Positions 10,547 through 21,831 of a stretch of DNA of 64,000 bases are shown here, piece after piece. The stretch is from assembly GCA_022539475.1 (NCBI GenBank), contig VCMS01000005.1:62001-126000 (forward strand). The letters are read 5' to 3'. A model generated the notes under the pieces. It made no database searches. It was not told where the DNA came from and saw only the letters and a program-made list of their open reading frames with translations. How positions within the stretch are numbered: the stretch's first letter is position 1; every line of letters begins with the position of its first letter. The stretch comes from Gracilaria domingensis. Lineage: Eukaryota > Rhodophyta > Florideophyceae > Gracilariales > Gracilariaceae. A program made the translations under genes and the position numbers.

Positions 10547-11414
10547 GTTGAGTCCCAAGGGTTGGAATGAAGTGGTTGGTAACGGAGAGATTGCACTGAT
10601 GGCTTTCAAAACTCCCGGGTATCTTAGGGACCACATGGAGGGTGGCCCCAGTTCTATTCCACGCCTAGCAGTTTGATTGCACTCTGAAGGCTTTTCATAC
10701 ATTTCAGAATTAAAGCAAAATAATTGACTGGCCCGCTTTCACTCTGTGACTTCATCATCACTCTGTGGCGGCTTTCTACAGTTGTAACAAGTGTTCGTCT
10801 GCTTGAAGTCGTTTTCCGCACTCTAGCGCACTCGATCTCCACGAATCTCCCTTGTTAGGCACAGACGATGCTCAAGAGACCGTAGTTTTTCGTACCCCAC
10901 TCCTGTCGAGACGAAAAAGGATCTTTTCTTACTCTTAGAGCCTCTCTTACTCTTCCAAATAGCGTAAAGCCCGTATCCTCATTCAGACAGCACTCCTCAG
11001 GTAGAGGTCGACACTATCTCTATCCCACATCCGTCAAGCTTCATTAGAGCTGGGCACGTCGGCCTTGTGGGTCAAGATATTTGCGTATGTACCCTTTGTA
11101 CTGCACCATTAGTAGATTCGCTCAAATCAATGCTGGATATTGTTTTGCATACTTCCCTCACATTCCAAATTAAAACTTCCGTCTTGCAGCGTACAAAGAC
11201 GCTTCTGGACATAATAACCCTAACGAGAAACTCTGTGTGAGCCGAAAGCCGTTGGGATTCCGAAGCTGGGAACTCTCTCTTTATGACTGGTGCGTACGAA
11301 GCGACTATATCCAATGGATTCTGACATTCTCGAAATGGAGAATAGAGACCGCTTATAAAAGGGTTGAGACACAGTACAGGAGACCAGGCAGGAGCGCCAC
11401 GGCGCCGTCTTATT

Positions 11415-11460
11415 ATTCTACAAGTGCAGCGGTTTTTCCATACCGCTGCACTTGTAGAAT
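11415..11460. repeat. Perfect 19-bp inverted repeat (hairpin)
   Basis: The arm ATTCTACAAGTGCAGCGGT at 11415-11433 is repeated as its exact reverse complement at 11442-11460, with an 8-base loop (TTTTCCAT). It lies about 870 bp upstream of the VHS gene and far from any other gene. No direct flanking duplication was obvious. Confidence 0.85.
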
Positions 11461-13525
11461 CAGCTAGTTCTCATCATTATCAAACTGAATGGCATGTCTG
11501 ATACCGCAGATTTCATTGTCTGTGCGCAATACATCGCGTTCTTGTAACGGTCATTCTGCTTTCCTAAGCAGAGTGCATTCTCTCAGAATGCCCCAGATGT
11601 CGTACATGTTGAAGCCGTCCACAGGGACAATTTGTCAATGAAGCGTATTCGTTCCATCCATCGCCGCAGTTTTCTTCCCTTGAAGCAATGTGCAGCCTTG
11701 AGGTTTTTCGTTTCGTGTTCCTTTCATGGTACGTAGCAACATAAACACTGATAGCAAGGATATATTTAATTCCATCGAGGTCGACAGCATAGCTCTCGTG
11801 ACGAATCCCTATTTATTTAGCCACAACTTTTCAATCGCTTGTTGACGAAGATCAGGATCGTTTCATGTTCTTCGTCGACAACAAAAATTCCACCTTAGGC
11901 TATTCTGTCTGGGCAAGATAAACGCCATTTACGGAACTTAAAAGGATAACGAATGGAGGAGTTCTTCAAAAAGAACATAATTTCAACAAAAATATCTATA
12001 CCAGCGAATCCTCATTCAAAAAAGGTGTTCGTCTTCTCATTGAGAAAGCCTCTCTTTGAACTGATCTTTTCTTAGTTACGACAAAGGTAAGGTGCTCATA
12101 AACGAGAGAGGAAGAGAAACCTCGTACTTCACACAACCGATGAATCGGCGTTATCCATCAATGTCGAGCCGTCCATAAACGCCAGAGCTGTAACAAAGGT
12201 CCACAACGAGATCTCAAAAGTGTGTGCCTTTTTTTCATTCTTTGTCGTGGAGATGACTATACCATAACGAGACTGGTGTTGAGGTACACGTAAAGGACTG
12301 AGCCTCATGTGCCTCAGAAGTTCCATTATCTGGTTCCAATAGACATCTGATGCCCCCCTAACTCCAGACAATCCTATATTTGGAACAATATGCTGCAATA
12401 CCCCTGGCACTATCCGCGAATATAGCCCTCTCTCTGCAGGGATGCAAAAAGCTTTGATGCTCCTTGCCGAACCATGTTTCCTTGTCAAACCCTGGGTCGA
12501 ATTGCCAAGCTATGGATTCTGTTGTAGACTTTCGTGTCGCGAACCCCTGCATGATGCACTCTGCACCGCTCATTGCACACCGATATTCATTCATATCCCG
12601 TAAACCAAAACATCTCGGCGCATGTTCCACCAATTTTTCCTTTAACCGGGAAGTATTGACTGATTCATATTGACAGCTCTGGAGTGCATTGCACTTAAAT
12701 CAGGTTATACATCATCGTGATGATCACGATCATCATGATGATGATCGTCACGACAGTAACGAGAGTGACGACACTCTCTGTAGAGCATTTCATTGTACTC
12801 CAATCAGATTATATAAGACATATCCTGCCGTGGTCCTCACCCGGAAAGAGAATTGTCATCCAGAACCTCTGCGGACAATTTTTGATGTCTTTTATTTGTT
12901 GGGCGAATTAGAAATAACTGATTTGCGCCGTGTTTCTACAGAGACAATCGATAACATGGCAGGAATTCACCTACTGCATACTTCGGCGCAAAATTTGCAC
13001 TTCAGAATGATGAAGCGGTGTGCTTTGCGTGTCTGATTAGGACCACGTTAAGAATAATGTGTCTCCCACCGTCAAAAGATCGTCGAGGAAATCCCCTATT
13101 TGCGGAAAAGTGGGCCGAAAGAATACTACTGATTTCCTTCGTGAGCGGGGACCGCTCCGTAGTTAGTAATTGAACTATTGCTATCTTATAAGATAGAAAT
13201 TATCTGCGTGTATCATGTGCCATGATTCATGGCGGCAACGACGATAATCATCATTACCATGTCGATCGTTTGCACTTCAAATGCAGAGTGTAAAAACGCG
13301 CTATGCTTTTTAGGCACGATGAGGTTTTGACCTCTTGGTCTCCATCACGAGAGCGTTGCATGAAAATTTTGTAGGATTGCGTTACTCGATATGATGTCGC
13401 GACTACTAAAGTCATAATGTCTCTCTCTTACAAGTTCCGCTCTTGTAGCAAGGGAGGAACGTTTGTGCAAGATTTGTGTCGACAAGAAATGATAAAAGGA
13501 ACATCATCTTGTAAGGTGCCGCTCA

Positions 13526-13602
13526 GTGTGATCCACTTCTTCTTCTTCTTTATTTCGGACATTGACCTCTAATTCTTAGGTCGAAGTAGAGGTGTGATCC
13601 AC
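13526..13602 (-). mobile_element. Minute retroposed 3' end with 11-bp target-site duplication
   Basis: GTGTGATCCAC occurs at 13526-13536 and again at 13592-13602. Between the copies sits a 55-bp insert that begins (plus strand) with CTT repeats and continues with a degenerate form of the retroelement 3' end. Read on the minus strand, it is a truncated 3' end followed by a GAA tail. This is the structure expected of a severely 5'-truncated LINE or a SINE. Confidence 0.7.
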
Positions 13603-13635
13603 ATCCAAGAAGATGCATCTTCAGATGCTCGGGTG

Positions 13636-13860
13636 TTACACACCTACCATATGTGTTAGGAATGCTAACAAGCAACAGGATTCTGATTGTACTTCATGAT
13701 TCGTCGATGAGTACCCTTGTAACTGTATCGTTCGCACGAACCTCGGCAATGTCAATATATTATCTACTGTCAAAAGGAACTCTGGTTTGAATTGCGGATA
13801 TCTTTTCAAAGAAACGTTCTCTCTCACTAAAAAGGCGTTAGCCTTTTCCAGCTAGTAAAA
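13636..13860 (-). mobile_element. Decayed non-LTR retrotransposon C-terminus
   Basis: The minus strand reads FLVRENVSLKRYPQFKPEF, related to the FLAFLRRENYV end at 14049 and to LAFPVRENVSF on the minus strand near 52960. It is another copy of the same retroelement's polyprotein end. Confidence 0.4.
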
Positions 13861-13905
13861 AACAAGGTTCGGGCTCGCTCCATCGCCAACAGAAAGAAGG
13901 ATCAA

Positions 13906-13974
13906 GTGTGTACTTTCTTCTTCTTCTTTAGTATGGTCCTCTACTCCTTATTTCGAAGTATGAGGTGTGTACTT
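13906..13974 (-). mobile_element. Minute retroposed 3' end with 10-bp target-site duplication
   Basis: GTGTGTACTT at 13906-13915 is repeated at 13965-13974. The insert between them is a GAA-tailed 3' end (minus strand) containing TTCGAAATAAGGAGTAGAGG and GACCATACTAAAGAAGAAG. It sits immediately next to the tail of the larger element described at 13972-14378, so it looks like a nested insertion. Confidence 0.7.
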
Positions 13975-14378
13975 CTTCTTCTTCTTCTTCTTTAGTATGG
14001 TCTGCAACTCCTTATTGCGAAGAAGCAGGAAAAGTACGCTAGAGTATTCTAAACGTAATTCTCTCTCCTTAAGAAGGCCAAAAATTTCGACGGGTTTTCC
14101 TTAATCAACTCTAACAGAGGTTTGTCTTCTCGCTCTCTTGGTGGTGGGAGCTCGTTTCGCCGTGAAACACTTGTAAGCGGGCATCGGAAAAGAACGTGTT
14201 CGACATTCTTTTTAACGTTTGTACCGCACTCGCACTTCAGTAGGCGTTGGTCTAAATAAGACGCCACCGGGTGGAGTGCAGGTACGTGTCCCGTGCAGAA
14301 GTGTGTACTTAAGCCCCTTATGGATGTATCAACAAAAAGTGCTCTTGGTAAACAAGATTTGTGTAAAACAGCATACAC
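13972..14378 (-). mobile_element. 5'-truncated non-LTR retrotransposon with GAA tail
   Basis: The minus strand from 14378 to 14049 encodes about 109 residues with CECGTNVKKNVEHVLFRCP, the CxC...H...C knuckle found at the C-terminus of many non-LTR reverse transcriptase proteins, then a short 3' UTR and a GAA-repeat tail ending near 13972. The 3' UTR shares the ATAAGGAGT...GACCATACTAAAG block with the copies at 13906, 15128 and 51930. No reverse transcriptase core remains. Confidence 0.65.
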
Positions 14379-15127
14379 AATCAGCTAGCTTGCGCGGTAA
14401 AGACTCTTTGCACAGTACGGAAGATTATGCTATCATTAACGCTGCGAGAGCCTGCGAGAGACTGTAGCTGCGAAGGTACGTGCTCTGTGAATAGAAATCT
14501 TCGAATTCTCGGTATGAAGGCGGCCGCCTTTCATGATAGAAACCAGTTGACTGCTCTCTTTCACTGATGCGGGCACGGTAGTCTACGAAGGTATAAGGCT
14601 AATTCCTACGTACTGCAGTGCGTTTCTGTACATAGAAAAGCCCTCTCACGAGAAAACCTAGTATTCTTTCGGGTCATTTCCCAATTAGATATCTCTACCA
14701 GTGTCATTTGTGGACAGTCTTGACGAGGCGGTGGGTACATCATTCTTGAAGCAGTTCTCAGCATCATTGTCAACTCCCGGTCCACATTTGCGGACTGCTT
14801 TCTTACCAGTCGATTACCTCACTACGCAGTTTTAAGCGTGCAGGCAGTTTCCCCGAATTTATCTTCAGTTGCGACATATAGCGCGGGACGCATGGAATCT
14901 ATTTCGTAATGGAGCCTAGCGTGAATCTATAGTTACACAGCAGAAAAACAAATGGTATGTAATGGGTATGGCGAACGTTTGGCCGCAAGGAACAGCCTCC
15001 CTCCACATAAACAAATCCTGTAGAGAAGAACTTCCAGCCGTAGGCGAAAGAAAAGGCGAAACAATGATAGGCATCAATGGCCTTTTTTAGGAGAGAGAGA
15101 GCTATCCTAAAGATACATCTAAAACGG

Positions 15128-15185
15128 TGAGCCCTCCCACTACTTCGAAATAAGTAGACCATACTAAAGAAGAAGAAGAAGAGCC
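15128..15185 (+). mobile_element. Retroelement 3' end with GAA tail
   Basis: The plus strand carries GTGAGCCCTCCCACTACTTC, GAAATAAG, GACCATACTAAAG and then GAA repeats, nearly identical to the block at 51930-51991. No coding part is attached. Confidence 0.6.
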
Positions 15186-16445
15186 TACCTCCGCATCTGT
15201 CTCTGTAGAAATGAGTTCCGATGTTTCTGATGATGATGCGCCCTGCCTCACACTGAGCGACGGAGGGGCACTAGTTCAATACCAAATTCTGCTCTACAAA
15301 TGCGATCTACCAGTTGTTCATGCATATGTTGTAACAGCACTTGATGTTGATGTTCAGTCAATTCTTGCGTTTGCCTGCAGGGCTGCAGAGACACAATCGA
15401 AATAGTTCTGTTCGAAACCTATACGTGAGTATTCGAGCAAACACTATGGAAGCAAAGACGCTTGGGTGAAAGCGAATGTTTTATGAGCGAAGGCATCGAG
15501 GAAGGGCTTTGTTTCGCATGCATTTTGCATGGATCCCTCCTACAATTGTCCTTTAGCACCAGTACAAATCCATCTTGTCTCCTCCTTGCACGTTCAAAAC
15601 TTCGAGCGAACCAGTTCCGCGGAACCGAGAATCCAATTTGGCGAACACAAATGCCGCAGTAGTCGCGTTTAATACGGGAACGCTCAAGACGATCGAAAAC
15701 CGCGTTCGGGAGAAATACTTCTTGAACGTTTTCTAACAGATTCTCAGCGTTTCTAGCCATGTTGCGCTTTGTGTTCGCCACTTGCTCTCGAAAAACAGAA
15801 CGATTGGTGCCCAAACCTCCCACAGTCAATCGAGCCAGTCAGAGTGTATATCTGCGAGTACCTTGGAGATTGAAAAGAAGAGCACAGAACAGCAACAGAA
15901 ACTTTTTATTTCATAGTCTGCTCATAGGTTTCCTGAGGAACAAGAGGCACCCGTATACGGGGTATATGAGATATTTGTACGACCCTAGGGGTAGGGATAG
16001 TCAAGACTCTTGACTCAAGAGGAATAACACAAGAAACTCGGTAGTTCAACGCAGTTGCAATTGTGCAAAATGGCATTCAGCCAATGGCCATGAAGCACTT
16101 GGCCTTTCAAAGTTTGTGTGTGGTGTGTCAGACACATTCAGACCTGTTTTCGAGGGTCAGCAAAGTGGGTCTATCTATCTGCTTGGTCTTTAGATTCTGT
16201 CATTTCGTTTGCTCTTCATAGGTAGACCACGCTTTTCGCAGCGGTGAGAACGCTGAAATTGGAGCCCATGATCTGGCGTCTCGACCGCAGCGGAGAAAGA
16301 AACGGGAGGAAATTGCACCGATAATATACGTAGTTACATTCCTACGTTTGGTTACAAACCATCGAATGAGAAGACCTCCACCCTGCCGATACATTTTCGT
16401 ACTTCATTCATTCCTTCGCTTCCTGGCCCTGAGGTGCCCTTCACA

Positions 16446-16979
16446 ATGCCACCATTGAGACCTGCTTCCAAGACCGACGCCACCCTCGTGGCTCTACGAA
16501 CGCGCCTGCTCGACGTCCATGGAAATCTGATAGCTTTACGCGACCACAGTGCTATGCTGCGTGACAACGTGGGCCCCTCTCGAAATGCAACTTTCCCACT
16601 CTTTCTCTCAATTCATTCCACACTTTCGAAACTCAGCGAGCAATTGACCACGGACCTCGACCGTTCGCAGCAGGAAGGTCTTCCTTACTATGCGGCTGTT
16701 CCGAACCTTCCTGACCCCGTTGCTCCCGATCTCTTAAGAACTCGTCTGGATACGGACGTAGAAAGAGAATTCCAAACTATGACCCACGCTTTCAAGGGAG
16801 ACGCGACCCAAAAAGTTTTGCGCTACAATCAAGCAGTTGAAGCTGTATTGAAAGCTGTCGCAGAAACGAGAGATCAGCTGGAGAAACCAAGACCCTTTCA
16901 ACCCGCTCACGCTGCACCTTCTCCTGCTGCGGAGGCCGTACTTTCTGCCATTGCTAATGGAGCAAACTTAACATCTTAG
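16446..16979 (+). CDS. MED8: Mediator complex subunit 8-like protein
   Basis: A 177-residue, intron-free protein. An N-terminal helix pair (LVALRTRLLDVHGNLIALRDH, then FPLFLSIHSTLSKLSEQLTTDL) is followed by LPYYAAVPNLPDP and VAPDLLRTRLDTDVE. This order matches MED8, where the paired helices are followed by a segment ending in VVPDxLRTKxDPEVE. MED8 belongs to the Mediator head module, which bridges transcription factors and RNA polymerase II. The C-terminal 35 residues are Pro/Ala rich. The family is weakly conserved in sequence, so this rests mainly on the LRT...D.EVE signature and size. The start is the first ATG in frame. Confidence 0.6.
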   Translation: MPPLRPASKTDATLVALRTRLLDVHGNLIALRDHSAMLRDNVGPSRNATFPLFLSIHSTLSKLSEQLTTDLDRSQQEGLPYYAAVPNLPDPVAPDLLRTRLDTDVEREFQTMTHAFKGDATQKVLRYNQAVEAVLKAVAETRDQLEKPRPFQPAHAAPSPAAEAVLSAIANGANLTS

Positions 16980-17315
16980 CTGCTATTTCGGCTCAGCTTC
17001 CAGGGCAATATTGCTGATATCGCAATACTACTATGTTCCAGCCCTGCACTCCACAGAGTGCGTGTGAGTTGTGTTTGGCGTGCGTACTGTTTACTTGCTG
17101 GAACAGTATCAGCTGTGGTGCTCTCTTCGGGCATATCCAGGACTTCGTTGCTGAGTTTTCTTTGAATTCTTCCTCCTCTTCGAAATCGTTTTGCTGGAAT
17201 GCATCGTATGTCGATGGTGATAAGCTAGTATTAATTACGAATCTGTTAGTATCAAAATTTCGATTGCTTCGGTGCCGTTCGCGCAGCGTGCACCGGGTTA
17301 ATCAACCCCCTGACG
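16980..17315. other. Convergent 3' spacer
   Basis: 336 bp between the convergent MED8-like and zinc-finger genes. No gene or repeat seen. Confidence 0.45.
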
Positions 17316-18523
17316 TCATCGGAAACCACGGGAAGAGGATGCACGACTTGAACGTTCTACATCGGAATCCCTTCGAGAAGATGGTCCTGTACGCGAATGT
17401 CGGCTAAATACATCACTATGTTGAGTCTCAACGTGTTTCCTCATGTGGGCCCCTTGCTTGAAGTGTTTGCCGCAATGGGGGCAAGGAACATCTCGAACGT
17501 TATGGTGAATGTTCTTCATATGTCTTGTCACGCTTTCTGGACCGGAAAGTTCCTTATGACACAATGGACACTCTACAGTTGTAAACAAGAAGTATTTTAC
17601 GCATCTTTATGTCAGTTGCGGCCAGCTACAATCGTGCAGATTTTGTATCAGCTTAGTCTCATCACTTACCAAAACCTCGTTTTCTACCTTCGTGTACTGC
17701 TCGAAAACTGTGTTTCCATCGAAGAGCAGTACGGCGATCAGAACCAGAACTTTCGGTTAGTTCCACTCTCAGTATTTTCTGCAATAGATTGGCTGCGCAC
17801 TAACTATGCCATGAATCATTACTTACTGTTTGTTGGCGTTTGATGCGTCTCGGAATGTCAGGTGACACACTGGGCATTCAAAAGTTCCAACTCTCAAATG
17901 TGCAATTGTATCATGCTGTGAGCGGATGGGATGTTATTCGTGTGAGCAGTACATGCCAGTTTTGTTGCAGTTCATCGTCAGCGTCGTTCGAGACAGATTC
18001 GAATACCAACGCTGATGTGGAAGACGTACTTCTGAAAGCTTACCTTTTGCATATCTGCGACATTCTTGAACCTTATACCACACTTGACGCATATTATGTC
18101 TCCTTTCCGTGGCTTCTTGCGTTCAGCAGAGTCTGGAACGACTTCGGCACGCACTGATGCTGACGAAGATTCTCGCGCGGAGCTCATGGTTACATCATCT
18201 GCCGGCGTCGAAGCCACATCCGAACGTGAAGATACACTCATATGTGATCTGAAATCGGCCATCGATTGACTTTGTATAGAACATGTGGGAGATGTGTCTT
18301 GCATTGGTACTGGACGTGATTCACGACGGTGTGCGTTTCGGGTGCGGTCAAAACTAGAACGACTCTTTTGCTGTGATTGTGCTATTGGTCGGGAAGATTG
18401 ACTAGAGGAGGAAGGTGCTCTGCCTTCTGAGTTAAGGAGAAACGGTATTCCGAAGCCCTTGCGAGCCCTCCTGTCAGATGACATGCCATGTTTCCTCGAC
18501 CCTTCACCTGGCTTCCGATGCAT
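17316..18523 (-). CDS. C2H2 zinc-finger protein, four exons
   Basis: I reconstruct four exons: 18523-18044, 17915-17827, 17707-17670 and 17572-17316 (introns of 128, 119 and 97 bp). The junctions are supported because each splice restores a zinc finger: CVKC...H-x4-H across intron 1, CPVC...H-x4-H across intron 2, CPLC after intron 3, then CPHC...H-x4-H. All donors are GTAAG and acceptors are AG; total 287 residues with four fingers. The N-terminal 140 residues are Ser/Arg rich with no domain. The likely role is nucleic-acid binding; the target is unknown. The start at 18523 is the first ATG of an open frame that extends further upstream, so an extra 5' exon is possible. Confidence 0.7.
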
Positions 18524-21500
18524 ACTGCTGTGTTGCTCACAATCAAAGTATGCGTTTGATGTTTTTTGTTCTTCTTCCGTTGATTGACTGCGACGACTGG
18601 TAGCAAATCCTTGTATGTGATCGTTAAGGTTCTCTGCCACAACATTAAGGGGACACAAAAATTGCAGGCAAACGAATGAGGATGTTTAGAAGAGCAAAAG
18701 TGTTCAATCTGTGTGACAGAAGGACAGGACAGCAAGCTAACAAGACGAAGGTAAGTGACGGAATCAGTGATAAGGCACGCCCGTTAAGAAACGTTCTTGC
18801 GTAAAAGCGATGCGTGTTGTTGACTTTGGGAAAACATGTGGAGAAATAAGAGAAGAGCTACGAGGCTGAGAAGCCGTTAGATGCTGATGATTGAATGTCT
18901 TCGATTCTTGAAATGCAGTTCGACGGAGCTGTCAACATGCTGCGGTGATTGTTATTACAAGTGTGGAATCGGAGAAGACGCGTGACAAGCAGCAAGCTGC
19001 ACCTTGCGAAGCAGTGAGTATGGTTTGGAGGAGGAAATAAGAGTTGCTCTCCACTGTTCCGGTTAAATATCATCGCGGCTCAGCGAGGGTATGAGGGATA
19101 AATTCGTAAAACGAGGTTGTCATGCGTCTCCCAATCGCGCAGGGGCAGCTTTAGTAGATTCGGTTTTCTATTTGGTCTATGTGATATGTCTGTGTGCAAG
19201 AATACGCGTGTGTTGACTGTGTCTTGTTTGCTTCTGAACCATAGGTCACATGTGATGGAGGAAAAGACGTGATGTCCGCAGTCTGTGCGTGGGAAGACTT
19301 CACGTTGTATTCAGGTTGGTGATGGAACGGAGTTGTGTGAAAGACAAATGAGTTTGAAGTTGGAACTACAATATAGATTGAAGTGGAACAACAACTCGAT
19401 GCAAAGAAAGCACATAAACAATGAGAAGTAACGCACAGGGAAGATCCTGGCAGCTTGCAATTATGGCGTTCATGCCAGTGCGGTGGATGGACACGCTTCT
19501 TCGTGTTCATGAGGTCCACAAAGGGGCCTGTTTATGCGAGATCGATTGTGTTTTTTTTGCGTTGTCTTTCTACATCCTGTGAGGTTGAGCACAGTTGATT
19601 ACCCGGCGCTCTGCAAGTTTTTAGCGACATGATTGACTGACGGTGAGTCTTGACAAAATGGTAGAATGTGAAGACTAGCTTGCGCGTGGCGGTCCTGAGT
19701 CAGTGACGTGTTCATGAGACAAAGTTACGGCTGCGCTTTCAGTGCTGTTAAACTGTGTGGGAACCTAACCTAAAAACCACTAGGCCACGTGCTCGTTGTG
19801 TATGGTGGGCAGTCGGCAGCTGTGTCACGTAAGTTACCCAGAGGTACTCCCACGAAATGAAGGTTTTTCTAATCACGTGCACGCAATTGCTTCCTGACGG
19901 ATCTCTATGGTGTACAGTTGTGACACACAACTTGTGAGATGCTGTCACAGCATTGCTGTGAGGACACTGCAGTAGCGCCGCTGCGGTGTCACGCAGATGT
20001 TACAGCAGATGCTGACAGTGGGAGTGATAACACATTTAACAGCTCATGTTCTAACTTTGGGTCGGACCTCGTCAAATCGCAATAACCTTTGTACGTTGCC
20101 AATTCAGTGAATTGCGGAACTGAAACTTCAAACCGAAGATTGAAAGTCGTGCGACCGCCACAAAGTGCGGCACTCTTCACGTACCGCCGGTACAACATGT
20201 GTAGTAAATTAGCGTACTACTGCCAACTCCACGCACCACAAGAAATAGACGACGCGCAAACGACGAGTGTACTCTTTTGATGTGCATATCAGTTTTCTAT
20301 TCCAAAACTGAAGTGAATCTTGTGCCCCGTAAATCTACAAGTACTTTTCTCTCAGTACGAAGGATAAGGAGCTTATCGAGAAGATCGTGAAAACTGCATT
20401 CCATCCCCGTTGGCTACAAGTAGGTTGTTGAGAGAATCCCCCTGGGCGAGTCACACCAGATAATGGAATGACCGTTTCAGACAAGCGCCAATGCAAACTT
20501 CAGTGCCGCTTGCCATGTACATTGCTGCCCTTTCCGTGACGCTGAGGGGCGAAATCGGAGCTTTGTTCACATAAGTTTGTTGTAAACGATATAGACGTTG
20601 TTTCAACTCGTCAAATGTTTATCCTGCGCATTAGAGGCGCGGCCTCGGAAGTGAGCGAGAGATTAACCGTTGCGGAATGTGCGATGACGGTAAGTCTGCA
20701 AACCGGTCTCCCAAATGCAAATGACTATGCAACTAAATGACCGCGGTAGATTAGAGTAATATAACATACGTCGCAAGACATACTGTTTAGGACTGACTGT
20801 TTGGACATATGTGTAAAGCTGTTGTTTTTGATGGTGTAGGTGATGCCATGTCCTGAGCCGATGTGACGTACTTGCGTGAATCACAAGAAAGACTTGAGAC
20901 TGACTTTTCGTTAGGGACCTGCGTCCTTTGTTGGACAGGTCACTCCGTGTTCACAAGAGGCATAAGTTGCCGTGGAGGCGGTTGTAGTCTTGAGCTTAGG
21001 TCCCTTCGTGCCAATCGGACTCCTCACACCTGAGGTGAAAAAAGCGAGAAGCCTTTTTTGGAAGGGTTAAGGCGAGAGTTGCCTGTCGCTTGTGGGAGTG
21101 ATGCACGGCTATTATACAAAACGTCATCGCATTGAGCGGCGCATGCTGCAAGAAAGCAAAGAAGTATCGTTCTGACTTGTAGCTAAATCCTCGTACCAGA
21201 AACTTCGCGAAATCCAAAACAGCGGCAGCTTTAGCATCGTTTGTTCATTAGTTCAACTGGTTAACCTAGGTGAAAGGAATAAAAGGATATCCTTCCCTTT
21301 GATCTGGTCCCACCTGGTTCATTTGACCAAATCAAAGGTAAATGTGCAAATTCCCCAGGAAGTGATAAAATCTACTGGCGGAACAATTCATACTACGCAG
21401 TTGCAACGCTTCTCGGTAAGCATGACTTACCTCACGCGCCTTCCAATAGAAGGACACCTGCCTGAGAACAACGAAGGCAACATAAGCAACATGTGGGTGT

Positions 21501-21831
21501 GAATATCAAAAATTTGACTGTTTTAAATCTGACAGTGAGGCTCCTCAATTACAGGACCATCTCCCGATAGTTTTCTCTGGCTAATAAGAAGGCTAAAGAA
21601 CTTCAAACATTTGACGAACGTCTAGGTAACTCTATGTAAGGTTGAGGGATAAACTTTAGATCCATGGGAAGCCTGAGCCTTTTGGCTTATGTGCTATGCT
21701 GGCGCTCTGGCGGGAGAATCGATATACGAAACAGCATAACTACAACGACATAGCTAATATGTACATTATTCACATTGTGTGAATTTCACAATACGGCAGT
21801 GTACACAAGTCTCATGTAACGCGAGATCGTC
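18524..21831. other. 3.3-kb spacer without recognisable genes
   Basis: Open frames are short and lack domains. A few short imperfect inverted motifs occur (for example near 19930-20010). Nothing here can be supported as a gene, RNA or element. Confidence 0.5.

Larger units (their letters stand above)
10547..16445. other. 5.9-kb gene-poor, repeat-rich spacer
   Basis: No protein gene I can support. It contains a perfect hairpin (11415-11460), ATC/GAT-rich simple sequence (12710-12770), palindromes, several pieces of a GAA-tailed non-LTR retroelement (13526-14378 and 15128-15185) and short unconnected open frames. The remaining sequence looks like decayed repeat or unconstrained spacer. Confidence 0.55.

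Noticed and set aside
12689-13036. Open frame rich in His and Asp (HHRDDHDHHDDDRHD)
   Set aside because: It is the translation of ATC/GAT simple sequence; the remainder has no coding signal.
15419-15829. Minus-strand frame of 136 codons with NMARNAENLLENVQEVF
   Set aside because: It starts without an ATG at a sensible place, matches no family, and lies in repeat-rich spacer; coding cannot be supported.
21670-21700. GAGCCTTTTGGCTTA resembles the 5' part of U2 snRNA
   Set aside because: The following bases do not continue the conserved U2 sequence, including the branch-point recognition segment.
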